Below, piece by piece: positions 25,981 through 37,965 of a stretch of DNA of 64,000 bases (the first letter of the stretch is position 1; every line of letters begins with the position of its first letter). This DNA is from Platycnemis pennipes. Its lineage: Eukaryota > Arthropoda > Insecta > Odonata > Platycnemididae. The stretch lies in the NCBI GenBank assembly GCA_933228895.1, contig OW121847.1:79463656-79527655 (forward strand), in the 5' to 3' direction. Below the pieces are notes generated by a model. The model made no database searches, was not told where the DNA came from, and was given only the letters and a program-made list of their open reading frames with translations. Both the position numbers and the translations under genes were made by a program.

Positions 25981-26245
25981 GATATGAATAGAATGAACAA
26001 TACGGTTTTAGGCAGGAGGTAATGGAATTGATTAGTGGTTCAATACATTAAAATGAGCATAATTAAAGTACGTTTTAGGGTGTTCCAACTGGTAGTATTT
26101 ATTTAGTGTCATGTAAAGCAGGTTAAAATTTAGGTTACACCTTTTAAGTAATTCAAAACCGATTTTTACACAGAAGACGATAGATATATATTAAGAACAC
26201 CTGCGTATTTTGCTAGGTTTGATCGGAATAACAATATTAGAGGGA

Positions 26246-26557
26246 TAGATTGTCGTACCGATAGATTTAAAATGTCATTTTTCCCGCATACCATAAGAGA
26301 GCACAATAGTCAGCGTAGTAAAGGGATAGGTAGGTGAAATATTGTTAGAATAATCTGCAGTGAATGATGCATTTAATAACAGCCAATAATCCCTTTCTTA
26401 TTATGAAGATACTAACCATCTTGCTGTATATGATCCTATTATCTATCATATCTCCATTAAATATCCTACTTGCATGTCAACAGTGCATGTTTGGTGATCT
26501 TCACCCCCTGCCACACACCCTTGTGGCGGCTCGCAGGGTATTACGTAGATGCAGATG
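26246..26557 (+). repeat. LINE 3' end with reverse-transcriptase C-terminus (family A)
   Basis: The best copy of the family. Bases 26254-26307 translate as RTDRFKMSFFPHTIREHN, the kind of C-terminal tail (FFPxTIREWN) found at the end of many arthropod non-LTR reverse transcriptases. The frame stops at 26335-26337. About 220 bp of 3' untranslated sequence follow, closing with CACCCCCTGCCACACACC, then GGCGGCTCGCAGGGTATTAC and GTAGATGCAGATG. The upstream body of the element is absent. Confidence 0.75.
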
Positions 26558-26699
26558 TCTTGTGAAACCATGTTTGATGTTTTCCTCAGGGTGGTATCAT
26601 CGTGACTCTTGGTTTCATGTAGGTGGTGTGTAAACGGAATGTATTTTTTGCAACCCTGAATGGTAGTAAGTGTTTTGTCTTATTTAAAATGCAGGCCTT

Positions 26700-26764
26700 G
26701 CGGTGATGCATCACCTGCCACATACCTTTACGGTGGCTTGCAAGGTATAATGTAGACGTAGATG
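26700..26764 (+). repeat. Second LINE tail in tandem (family A)
   Basis: GATGCATCACCTGCCACATA, then a GGTGGCTTGCAAGGTATAA core ending TGTAGACGTAGATG. It lies 143 bp after the end of the copy at 26246-26557 in the same orientation. It may be a separate truncated insertion or an internal duplication of the tail. The space between (26558-26699) has no identified content. Confidence 0.6.
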
Positions 26765-26793
26765 AACTGATAATGTTATTCCGCACCGTCTAA

Positions 26794-27023
26794 AGGCCGC
26801 TTTACACGATACAATTTTTGTACAATTTCTTGTACAAATGCTTGTATAAACTGAACGAAAGTATATTTGTCTGAATGGAATTAGAACAGGTTCTATTTTC
26901 CGTACAGTCGCTCAGACATTTGCACGAGCGTTCACACAATTTGCCACTTTACACGGTACAATTTCCTCATACAAGCGTTTGTAAAAGAAATTGTACAAAA
27001 AATTGTATCGTGTAAAGCGGCCT
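26794..27023. mobile_element. PIF/Harbinger-like MITE, 230 bp
   Basis: The ends are inverted repeats of about 50 bp starting AGGCCGCTTTACACGATACA and ending with its complement GTGTAAAGCGGCCT. The trinucleotide TAA flanks both sides (26791-26793 and 27024-27026), the 3-bp TWA duplication typical of PIF/Harbinger elements. A near-copy of the end (CACTTTACACGGTACAATTT) recurs internally at about 26945. It has no coding sequence, so it depends on a transposase elsewhere. The family name is inferred from the duplication and could be wrong; the inverted-repeat structure is direct. Confidence 0.8.
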
Positions 27024-27059
27024 TAAGACAAACACTACCGCCATATCTGAAGCGGCATT

Positions 27060-27585
27060 CATAACCGCAATATTTGCAAAACCGACACGACTACCGTGGT
27101 TGGCTGGAAATTGATGCAATGAGAGGAATCTAATGGCGATTTAATTCATTAACAACCGAAAATCGATACTTATGCCAGTGAGGCATGGGCAGTAACAATC
27201 ACCGAAAAGTCAAGACTAGAAACATTGGAAATGTGAAACATTAGAGTCATGAAGATAAAATGGATCGACCGAGTTAAAAAAAATAAGTCATTAGAAGAAT
27301 GGGAGAAAAGTAACGCTAATTGAAAAATTGAAGAAGATAGGAACACCTTAATCGACCCTATCTTGATGCATTATGATCTGATGAAGACAAACGTCGAGGT
27401 AAAATTGAATGGGAAGGATGGATGGCAAGGTGCAAGTATGCAAAAGTATAAAAGGCATATGAAGAAACTAGTGAATGATGTAAAAGAAAATAATATGACT
27501 AATATGAAGCAGTTAGCCTGAAGGAGAATCGAGTGGGGAGCTGCGTCAAATCAGTCTTACGATTACCAACCTATGATGATGATGA
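27060..27585 (+). pseudogene. Decayed non-LTR reverse-transcriptase C-terminus
   Basis: Bases 27171-27230 read YASEAWAVTITEKSRLETLE, close to the YGSETWTL...R.LEAFEMW segment that follows the polymerase domain in many insect LINE proteins. A stop replaces the usual Trp after LEM. After another stop or two the reading resumes as IRVMKIKWIDRVK, and the end (about 27535-27585) reads RIEWGAASNQSYDYQ followed by Met codons that form the (ATG)n tail. At least three stops and a shift make it non-functional. It lies directly after the MITE and LINE tails, so 26246-27585 is a cluster of old insertions. Confidence 0.7.
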
Positions 27586-29039
27586 GCAAGTGGAAAATTG
27601 CAAATATTCCTTTACCATTTTTTCTGAATTAAGGCACATCGTAGACCTAGACGTCTACATCATAGACCAATTTTTCTTCTTCTTAGCTGTCATCAAGCCC
27701 ATCCCATTTTGATGTCGCGGCATAATAACCTGCCGATGGCGGGTCGGGTGAAATGACAATGAAGAATGAAAGAGGGGAATCATCCATGTTGGATGAGCAC
27801 CAGCTGTTACGCTCCGGCTCGAGGAGATAAGAGGAAACCGCGTGCTGCAGCTGAAAACTCCCTGAATCAACACTTATGCTAATGAGATCGAGGGTTGTCT
27901 CTCGGGAAAATGCAAAGACGGAACACGAAGAGAAAAATTCCTCAGCCGTAGGATCGCAATTTATTTCTTTCCTGCTCTACTCACTAATTTCGAATAATTT
28001 TCTTCAATATGTTTCACCACCTGCTACGTTAAAATCAAGCAATAGAGATAATGCATTCAGATTCATCATAGCAAGGAGTACTTATAAAATTTATTAAAAA
28101 AATGTACAAGACCACCCAATCAAATTTTCATTATTTTAAGTGTATTTCACAAATTTAATGCAGTTTTGGGGAAGATTACAGTTAATAAGCATAAAATATT
28201 ATATCCCTTGGAAAGAAATACGAAGCTTTTAAAATCGATAAAAAATGAATACAAGAAAATAGATCAGAAATGGTGTGGCGTTGTTAGATTGAGACTAAAA
28301 GTTTTGAAGCGGACAGGAAAGGCTAAAAACCTACGGATGGAATTGTTTAAAATATCCAGTTTGAATGCGGTATCCTGCAGAAAAGAGTAAAAATGAGCAG
28401 GTCGAATTGAAGCCAATTCTAACAGGTGCTACACGAGTACAATAAGCACATTTATAACAGATATACAATGCATCAAATATTTAAGTGGCACTTCAAAAAA
28501 AAAGCATAATAATAGAACAACACTGGGTTTAATATTTGATAAAATATTGATTGAAAAAAGCGGTACCCTACTGTGAAATGCATCTGATGAAAGTAGGGAG
28601 AGTTTATGTCACGTTGAGGATTAGATGATAAAATGAGCAAATGCTTGAAAATATATGGTTCACCGTCATAATGAGTATTACTACCAGGGAATTTGACCAG
28701 CGGAGGAATACTCATGAAGACCTTGAATATTGATGAAGAGATGTGGAGCGATTCAATGTTGTAAAAACGATCGGTAAATCCAAATGCTATAAAGACGATG
28801 GTAAAATCCTAAATAGTTTTACGACGCTCAGAGGATCATCTTTAGGCATCCCTTTTAAGTCATTATGGTTCGGCCATCAGCTCCATTGATTACTTTATAC
28901 ATCGCACACCCACGCTGGAGAATGAAAGTGGAGTTGACTTCATGAAGCCTATTTTTTGCTGCTTGTAACAGGAATCTCATGAATGGGCATGGGTTCAAGA
29001 GGTACTCCCCGCTTTTGGGATTCTCGCTGGCCTGGATCA
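27586..29039. other. Nothing recognised
   Basis: AT-rich DNA with a few short frames (27655-27873 minus, 27876-28097 plus, 28166-28390 plus). The last is lysine-rich but without a domain. Confidence 0.55.
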
Positions 29040-29245
29040 AATTGCAAACCCAAATTCCTTCTCAAAATCCCACTTCCTGCCGAGGCTCCACTAACCTACT
29101 TCGACGACAAACTCCGCTCCACTAATGCCCCAACACTATCTCCACACCCCAACAAATCCTTCGCACCATTTCACATATTTCTGCTCCTCTCAACATCCTC
29201 CCCCTTATTCCTCAAAATTAAATCTACTACTCTTCGAGCGACGTA
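29040..29245. other. Short pyrimidine-skewed island
   Basis: C/T-rich plus strand (CAAATTCCTTCTCAAAATCC, ATCCTCCCCCTTATTCCTC). No gene recognised. Confidence 0.5.
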
Positions 29246-29406
29246 GATCTAATACTCCGCAATACATGGCTGTGCGGCGATAAATATTAATAGATGTTTG
29301 AATAGAATGGAATAATAATAGATAACTGAAATAATATTATAATTTGTGCTACTTATCGATGAGTCCCGATAAGAAGAGCCAGATAATAACTGAGAAGCAT
29401 TCGTCT

Positions 29407-29480
29407 GTATCTACGTTATAAGCTGCAAGCCACTGCGAGGGTGTGTGGCAGGGGGTGAAAGCCCACCGTACGTGCACTAC
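29407..29480 (-). repeat. LINE 3'-tail fragment (family A)
   Basis: On the minus strand it reads GTGCACGTACGGTGGGCTTT, then CACCCCCTGCCACACACCCT and GCAGTGGCTTGCAGCTTATA, ending ACGTAGATACAGACG. It matches the tail at 26475-26557 in reverse orientation. Confidence 0.7.
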
Positions 29481-29639
29481 TTACATACTGGTACAGACAG
29501 CGCTATTACTTTATGGAACCATGTAGATATATTGCAGGAGCAATGTGCAACTTTCACTGCACAAACGTGGATCACAAGTCAGAAGAATACCATGGTTATT
29601 TGCTACAAACTCCCAACGCTATAAGCGTGCTTTACACAC

Positions 29640-29985
29640 CCTTCCGCTGTGCCCATCCTCATTATCCTAGTACTAGGAGCGAAAAGTCAAGTTTTCGGCA
29701 CGAGTCTTCCAAAAATCCCCGAGTCCACTTACCCCTTCGACTCCTGCCCCCTCTGCTTCTCCCCCAACTCCACCCTGACCCTGACCGAGTCCCTCCTTGC
29801 TCCAGCTCCATCATTTTCCGAGTACCCTCACCCTCTTTCCCACTCATCCACGTGGAACCCTTACAAACGTCGCTTCCGTGGCCACTCCTTTTCTGCAAGG
29901 CTAGCGGATTCTCGACCCTTTTTTCTTTGTTCTCTCCCCACAGCTTTCTCGTCCCAGCCTCAATGCAATCCATATTTCTCTTTCC
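29640..29985. other. Pyrimidine-skewed island
   Basis: The plus strand is C/T-rich (CCCCTCTGCTTCTCCCCCAA). Two overlapping 161-codon plus frames and a 142-codon minus frame are open at once, all low-complexity. I read it as non-coding skew. Confidence 0.55.
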
Positions 29986-32900
29986 GGCGAGAATGTAACG
30001 CCAAAAACTTTGGAAGGGATTTTTCGGGAATATATCTTTATGTCGCCACGCGGAAGAGTAAATACGAAGTAAATCAAGGCACAGAAACAACTTCTCAATT
30101 GTTTTCCAGAAAAGAAAAACAGTACCGTGAATAGGTAAATATTAGTGGGGTACCACCGTTGTCACAAATACATTCCCCTCCTCTAGTACATTTGTATGAG
30201 ATAACTGTGCATCTAATTTTCCCAGATATACAGTTTACACTAATATTTCACTCTAGGAGGATGAGCTCACGAGAAAAAAGGGAGCTGATATAAAAAAAAT
30301 CAGCACAGCAGAATCCATAAGATGAAACGCACGCCAATTATAAATACAAAATAAAAAAATATCATGAAGATTTTGCCTTCTAGCGTGATTATATTTCAAA
30401 TTGCATCAGAAAGAGGTAAAATTATCAACAAATAAACAAGGAAGGATGTACTCTCTAAAGTTATCGAAGAGATACTACTCTTCGATAAGTTACACATCTG
30501 CATTACATGTCTCAAACACGCTTTCTTCCTTTCATTTCTCTCGAGGGATATAAAATCGCATAAAAATTTGAACGTACTTTTCAACAAAAAACCATCGAAC
30601 CGCTTAAAGATGCGCATGAACTACTTTCAAACTTCTCCCCTGAAATAAGAAAGTTTTACGTCTACACTCCAATATCCTACGACCCCTCCCCACCTACCGT
30701 CGAATCTCTTCCCAGTGTTCCTATCGTAGAGTCCGAATTTCCTCCTTTACCGTGTTATCGGTTTCAGTTCGAATGAATCCTTGGACGACACATCCATGCC
30801 AGGAAAACGGCTTGAGGGCACGAATGTGAATTCTTCCAACTCGATGAAATCTACAGCGTGGGGCAAAGGGAGAGTGACGCCGCCTGGTATTGAATACCTA
30901 CTCGCGAAATGGATACCACGAGGTACCAGCACCGGTGCTCTGTGTCGCGGAAACGATCCTTCGCGTGCTACGCTGGAGTTGGTTTTTCTAAAACTAGGGA
31001 CGGTCGTTAACCATTAAAACCCGTAAAACCCGGATCGTAAACAACGCATCCATTATGGGAGTAACCAGCGGCCATTAAAGGAGCACAATGTTAAATCCCA
31101 TTTCTTAAAACTACTTGGGATGGAGATGGTTGAAGACATAATAAAAGCAGCTAGGGTTTAACATAAAAAAAAGTATTTTTACAGCCTTATTCCGACAGTT
31201 ATTTTTAGAACTTATACAGCCTAAACTTGGTTTAAAACATCAAGGTTAATTAAAATCCAATTTTAAAGGTTTTTAAATAGTGAATTGAATCATATGATCT
31301 TCGAATATTGGGTTTGAATTTTACAAAATCGCTTAAGTCCCCACATGAGAGCTCATAAGCCACATGTCTCCACGCATTTCCTCTCGCGTTCCTCTATCGA
31401 TATAACATTCTTACCATTCGACAAATTTTTCAGAAACAAAAATAATTCATAACAAATAGTAAATAGTCACAAAGGGCTTGGTCACAAATGTTCAGGTAAA
31501 ATGTTTAGTGATTGAGAAAAACATAACGTAAAATTGGTGCAAGCACTAGTCAAATATAGCAAAAAATATCACACGATTCTAATTAAAATTCGCTCTATAA
31601 CATCGACGAATTTGGCGAGTAACTGATGTGAGGGCAAACACGGTTCCAGTAAAAGTTTCACTCCAGGGACAGAGCAGAATATTCACCCATCTTGGAATAA
31701 TACACCAGGGTGTCTCGACTAAATCTGAGCACCGAGGGCAGGTACGAAAGAACAATGTAAAGCAGTCAAAGGCCCACAATATGCGAGAACTTTCATATTC
31801 ATGCAAATCTCCCAAAACTCACTGAAAGCGCAAGTTTCATATCCAAGTATCGTTGAGAGCTCTCCCTCTCTCTCTCCGTCACCCTCTAAATACCTGGTGG
31901 CCTTCGCCTTTCCCGCACTCCCCAACACCTTCACGCTTCATTAAATCCTGCATCACAAACAGGTGGGTACAATATAAGCGCCATCGACACCGAAACGCAA
32001 ATATGAATAAAAAGGATACCTTCTAAACATTACCATTTTCGCTTCTCGCCATGCAAAAAAAATCCTATTTTTTTAGTAAAGGTGCGTTGCCGTTTTGATT
32101 TACCTTTAGTACCTTACAAAAAAAAAACATTTTTTTCCATTCTTCATAGAAAATATCAACTTGGCCAATTCTGAGAATACTATTTCCTTAAAAACTATTC
32201 TCTACAGAGACGAAATATATTTCACCATAGACTGTTGATTTAATGCAGATATTAAAATGAATCTCCCACGGTTTAAGTTCAAATTACGAAATGGCTTAAT
32301 GAAATGACAGAACTTCACACGATATTCAGGGAATCATCGGATATGAGCAGGGAGACATACTAATCTTATTATCACGAAAAAATGATTCAATGAAATATAT
32401 AGAAATTTCAGACATTATGTGTCAGGTCAGCAGAAATAAAGCCACTTTATCACCGAATTATTTTGTAGAATTTTAAGTATTTTATAGCGTCCAATGGACG
32501 CTTTCCATGCCATTATTGGGCAATTGGCATGAAAACGTTATCAGGAAACGTTTCGGTAGTACACCGAGCAATAAAACAAAAGAACGAGGCTCAGAAGATG
32601 GATTAAACAACGACAATAGTATTATGGAGCAGTCAAACTTACGAATACCATCTCTTTACGGCGCTAATAAATTATATACAAATATTCTCTCGGCACGATA
32701 AAAAATACCTCTTCCTTCAGTTCTCCCTCGCTCCTCAACTCAGTTCACAGATTCCTCCTTTTCATTCGGCTTTTTCAAAACCTGCTTCTCGATTTTACAA
32801 CTGGGTGCGTTTTAAATCCCTTACCTCCACCCCAAGAGTTTATCGTTCGAAAATGGTGCGAAAACATTCCAGGTAACGTGCAACCTGCAGCATATAATAA

Positions 32901-33539
32901 TAAAATTAAAATATCATAGCCTAGTCACAATTTTAGCACTTTTCAGCCATCAACGCGTTTCTTGGCATTTTGGAAAGCAACAAATATTTTTACAAGCGTA
33001 TCTCTTGCCACACGCCTTACAAATGTCATTCCACGGTTTTCACCTTGAGCAATGGCAATCAAATGCATTCTCCCTCAATCTAATCTCTCCATGTTTGAAA
33101 ATGTATTTCTCCATTAAAATCATAGACTCATCACAAACTCTACCAGAAGGGGCCAGTCCCTATCAGTAGGGGAAAAAATAAAATCACGGTATTGTACATC
33201 AGCATATGACCCTTTGAAATGCCGCATGGGCTTTTGGCAGGATTTTTCCTTCACTTTTGAGCGCAAAATTTCGACCCGGTTTGAATGGTCCGCGAGAAAT
33301 ATGTATCCTTGAGCCTATCTGTTCGATAGTGCAACTGTACATCACCCTAATTTCCTTTGGCATTATGGAACTTGCAGATTCGAAGTGAGGCCAGAGCTTC
33401 GCAAGTTAGATAGATCACCAGATATTCATTCCCATGAATAGTTCAATCTAGCATTAAAGCATCCGGTTCATAGGAGATTGAGTGGGCGTTGAAGGCGAGA
33501 AAAAAATCAGAATCGGTCCCATTAGTATTAATGCCGTGA
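29986..33539. other. AT-rich stretch, nothing recognised
   Basis: About 3.5 kb without a repeat or gene I can name. It includes a short (TC)n run at about 31860-31876 and several A-runs near 32120. Frames at 30747-30932, 31579-31815 and 32507-32701 have no recognisable motif. Confidence 0.5.
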
Positions 33540-34130
33540 AACCGCAGGCAAAAAACATCTGCCGCTCTCACTCGCTCGCCAAACTTTCACCACACTACAA
33601 ACCGCACACCAACCATCGCATTCGTTTCCTCCAAATTTCTACATTTTTTTTGTTATTCCGATTCATCGCCATCTGTTATCACTTCACCAACCCATCCGGC
33701 CATTTGCATTCCTCCCACCTTCCTTTCTCGCCCTAATTCACCCGCCGTGATGTCTCCTGGGAGATCATTCTTCCCTGCCCCCTAAACCAACCACTCCCAC
33801 ACGCCACACTCCTCTAAATCCTCCTCCACCGTCCCCGTGCGCCAAAAAGCTCATCTCCATCACTTGTCACAACTGCCACCCGGAGAACCGAATGAAATCC
33901 ACGCCTTTCGAAGGCGAAACAAACTTATTTCCATTCCCAAGCCGTCCCCTCCCCCTCCCTCTCGCTCCTCCCGCCCTTCCACACGTGTCACCCTAACCTT
34001 CCTCCGCATAAGGATATTCGACAACCGCCAAAAATCACCCTGGATTCCAAAGAACGTCGCGATCAGCCGAATGTTCCCGTACTTGCCATCTTCACTCCAC
34101 GTCATACCTCCTCATCATACCTCCTTTAAG
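33540..34130. other. Pyrimidine-skewed island
   Basis: C/T-rich plus strand (CCGTCCCCTCCCCCTCCCTC) with CpGs. The 128-codon plus frame (33837-34223) and 81-codon minus frame overlap and are low-complexity. Confidence 0.55.
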
Positions 34131-34883
34131 GAACAGAGTAACAAGAGGAGTATAAATATATCTAGATGTCTGTCCCTTTTTGAGGCAACATGTCAAGTAA
34201 ATAAAATCTCGCAGAACACCTAGGAATGGTTTGCAAGAAAAATAACCAAGGTTAGTGAAGTAGAAAGAAATACGAGATACATATCCGGTATGACTAAGGT
34301 GACCAGATTTCTGATCTGCTAAACCGGGACAAACTCACTTCTCCTGAAGCATAGGCAAATTTACATGTGTGTAATTATGCATGTTTCTTTGGTCAAGTGA
34401 AGCGTTAGAAAAGTGGTCACTCTGAGTCCTACACAACTCGCTTTTCCAGCACCCGAATTGGTGCAACTTCCTGCTGCTACATATGTACGGGTTAAGTATA
34501 TTATAAATATAGGAATATCTACTTATTAAGCATTTTTAATTCATAATAACAATAAAAGAAATCAAATATTAAGGAAAAAGATTTTTAATTCATTTTAATG
34601 CTCATAAAATTATATTTTATTATACTTTTCAAATAGATTTTTATTCACAAAAATTACTTTATTTTTTAATATTTTTCAGATGTAAGAACTTTTTTAAGCA
34701 AAATTTTATTCTTCAGGACTCTATCAAATGGACTTACAACTTTCATCTTTAGAATTTACTCTATATTTCATTATTACTTCTATTGCATCTACTTAAGTTT
34801 CCACTTCACATTCCATCCAAAAAAGTATTAACTGTTTTATAGAATGTCTCAGATACCGATTCACCTTCAAGTGATTCAGCCAT

Positions 34884-35601
34884 CTATGACACCTTTGTCC
34901 CAACAGACTTGGCTTCTTGTTTTTCTACCAACTGGTTTCTCAAATCGGTCAGGATAACAGATATTTCCATTAAAGATATATTCTTATTTTCAATTCTAAG
35001 AACAGTGTCATTAAATAGTTTAAATTGAATCACTAAAGAGTGTAGCCATAATTCGTATGGCATAAAGTATTTCACCATTACTGGAACCAATTTTAAATCA
35101 TGATGGTTTAAAGTATCTGCGGATAACGACATAAAGTTACATTCATTCAGATCAGCTTTAACTTCCTCTTCCATAAATGGATAAAGTACATTTAAAAATA
35201 TTGCCTCAGCTTTTGTACAGGCACAGCTAAATCCTTTTTCATACATGGCTTTAATTAGTTGAGATGCACAGTCCATAGACCTGAAGCTGTGGCCATGCAT
35301 TACTGAGTGATAGAAAAATGTAGCTTCTTTTGCCACTAAAACAAAATCAGATTCTCTCATTTCCTTCCTTTTAAAAAAAGGCAGATGTGTTTGGCTTGAA
35401 CTTGCTACATTCAGAGCTCTTTCATGCTTTTTTGATGATATGTGATCAGTAAAAAACAGTACGACCACCATGGGCAACTGAAAAGTTTGTTTTACAAACT
35501 GTACATAACACTTCATGTTCATCTTCAGGTTTTACTTTTTTAATAAATTCCAACTCTTTCTGTAAATTATCATTGAATTTACATTTCCTACAAGGTGCCA
35601 T
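34884..35601 (-). pseudogene. hAT transposase with BED finger, frameshifted and truncated
   Basis: Starting at the ATG whose first base is 35601, the frame encodes a Cys-x2-Cys pair (CTVC, residues 33-36) and reaches a stop after about 50 codons. The other frame then continues with DHISSKKH, completing a BED-type zinc finger. The two are separated by a frameshift around the A6 run at 35451-35456. The long second frame carries FVLVAKEATFFYHSVMHGHS, then LSADTLNHHDLKLVPVMVKY, matching the region around the first catalytic Asp of ZBED/KIAA1586-like hAT transposases. It stops at 34884 after about 190 residues in frame, so the remaining catalytic residues and the C-terminal dimerisation region are missing. 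It cannot make an active transposase. Confidence 0.8.
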
Positions 35602-36399
35602 GATATTATAGGGGTATTTTCCTCTTATTTAAAATCTAAATAAAGAAAAAGACCATACTTTTCCTGTGGACGTTTCACACCATGAAATCAGACCTAAAGG
35701 AATAGAACATGTTATTTACACAATGAAGTACAATGCAATGTTTCATTGTATACGAGATGATGTTCAAAAACCCTCTTAGTTGAGAAAGTCATAATGCATA
35801 CTGCAGTTTAAAGGAAATCATTTCAACTTCATTTTAATTAGTTGTTAAAAATATCTTACCTCGTGGAACCAATTAAAATTATATACGTCTTCATATCCTA
35901 GATGAGCAAGTTAAACATCCTGGAATACTGCAGAATAAACAGAACAAAAATAAAATGGCAAATTAAAATGAATAAAAATGAAATCTTATAAATAGTTACA
36001 GAACAGGTACTGACATTTCAGTGCACTGCTGAAGTACGTGATTCTTTACTGCTCCAACGCAATTTGCCAGCACGAAACAATTCCAAATCACCTTCTTTCA
36101 CAAATAATTTCTTCATGAGTACAGTTCCACCACACTATAAATTACCACTCCAATCAGCATTCATCGAGAAGGAGCGAATGAGAATCTTTTAAAAGTTATT
36201 CCCCACACACGCAGTTCCGCCACTCGTAAAGTAAGCGGTTCTCGACTGGAGCCATATGGCCTCCAAGACCACTGGATTACATTAAAAACAGTGCAGCTGA
36301 TAAAGTATCTTTTTTACAGTAACAATGACAACAACAAAGGTTAAAAAAACACTGCGTTAAATAACATACCAAAATCACGCACTTTAGACCAAAGACCGG

Positions 36400-36495
36400 T
36401 ACAAATTAGTATTTTTGTTTAGTCTTTCGGGACACCGGGACAAGCACCCGAAAACCGGTACTGTCCCGGCCAAACCGGTACGCATGGTCACCTTA
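36400..36495. repeat. Extra hAT terminal repeat inside the element
   Basis: The reverse complement begins TAAGGTGACCATGCGTACCG and continues with GGGACAGTACCGG and CCGGTGTCCCGAAAG, a diverged copy of the outer ends in right-end orientation. The 8 bp beyond it (AAATATAT) does not match the 8 bp outside the left end (GGTATGAC), so it is not the partner of the left end by target duplication. Confidence 0.75.
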
Positions 36496-36528
36496 AATAT
36501 ATTCCTTGCTTTAAAAAATCTGCATCAC

Positions 36529-36864
36529 AATGGGGTCGTTTACCATATTATTTTTATTGCCGAATCTGATCGAGTTTGTAAAATAAAAAGACCCGTATTT
36601 TTCCGTTTTTAGACCCGTCACTTAGTTCTCGAGTTATAAGCGGCGAAAAACTTATGTTTTTAACCCTTTCGGAAAAGGGTTAAAAACATCAGTTCGATGT
36701 TCGATTCAGGTGTGCATGCGACCTCTTACGTCATCCACTTCGTCCAATCACAACTGAACCCGCGAAGCTACTCCACCTAATCTCAATGGGGGACACACAG
36801 CTGACTCTGCCAACGGAAGCGGTTGCGACAGGATTTGTGCGACCAGACCTTCCGACTCCACTCC
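36529..36864 (+). repeat. Dispersed repeat family B, copy 2
   Basis: It aligns with 12141-12365 (see that copy for the shared blocks). This copy contains a perfect 14-bp-arm hairpin at 36656-36669 and 36674-36687 (GTTTTTAACCCTTT with a 4-base loop). It begins 34 bp after the internal hAT end. Class unknown. Confidence 0.7.
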
Positions 36865-37710
36865 CTTCTCTAAAAGCAGTCAAGGACGGGAGTTGGATGG
36901 CGTAAATGGTCTCAAAGCAGCTTCTTCGATGGGCGTCCCCTTTTGATTATTTAAATTTTTGATTTATGAGTGAATATCTCTGATTAGACGATTAATTATT
37001 TCACTAAAATTCATTTTTCGTTTCCATCTAACGATTTCGGTTCCGATTAAAAGTCCCCATCATCGCCGCGAAAGCGACAGTTGATCACGAGTAACATTAA
37101 TCTCTCTTCTCAGCACGAAGTCATCGCACAATGCAAACCAGGATTCGAATATCGATCGAGAAATGGAATACAGTCTGTAGAAACGTTTTAGGGTTACGGC
37201 GTTCATGATACCCTTACTTGGTGGCCATAGCTTTCCCGAGAACTAATCAGGAAGGGTGTGTATCTCTTATGCCATCGACTAAAATGCGATGGGCGGAAAT
37301 GCGGACGAATGAAGAGTTGCTGAACAAGGCTTGGGAGAAAAGTTGATTGCTGGCAAAAGCTGGAAGGCTGAGTGGATGCATGGATAATATGTCAAGTTGA
37401 GTAGCAGAACGCCATCAAAATCTACCCAAACCGGTAGAGGACGAACAATCATTCAATCAAAACATAATTTGGCTCACGTATGGAAATAAGCTGCCAGTTG
37501 ACGTTGATGACACTACGTATTACTGAAATCGACATACTCATTATAAGCCTTGAAATAAAATAATAACCAGTTGATCAGGTACAATAATAATCAGTACAGG
37601 TACTGAAGAACCACTCGTCCACCTAGAATATTCCAATTTTAAGTACCTACATAATTTAAAATTAAATAAATTATGACAAACACCAACACGTTTCATAGCC
37701 GTTAACACAA

Positions 37711-37965
37711 GTATGGGTTAGAGTAGTGTTTAGAGTACTGGCTTCTCACCACGCCCGGGTTCAAATCTCGGAAGCGCAAGATATTTTCCATAGGTAATAC
37801 GGCCCCTACTTGAGTGCTTTGTGGACAACATTCAAGTGTGTACAGTACTCCGTCCGTTGAATGGGACGTTAGGCCGTGGGTCCCTTTGGCGCCTTGTCGT
37901 TAAGAATAGGATAATGACGACGCTGGGTTTCTCTCCACCCTCCTCTTTTCCCATCTTAGTACCTA
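37711..37965 (+). repeat. tRNA-derived SINE, copy 1
   Basis: A tRNA-like head (GGTTAGAGTAGTGTTTAGAG, then B box GGTTCAAATCT at 37758-37768) is followed by a body shared with 59193-59495. The shared body runs TACTCCGTCCGTTGAATGGG, then ACGTTA-GCCGTGGGTCCC, TTGGCGCCTTGTCGTTAAGA, and GGGTTTCTCTCCACCCTCC. This copy keeps the tRNA head that the other lacks but its 3' (AACC)n tail is not visible. It lies inside the hAT element. Confidence 0.8.
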
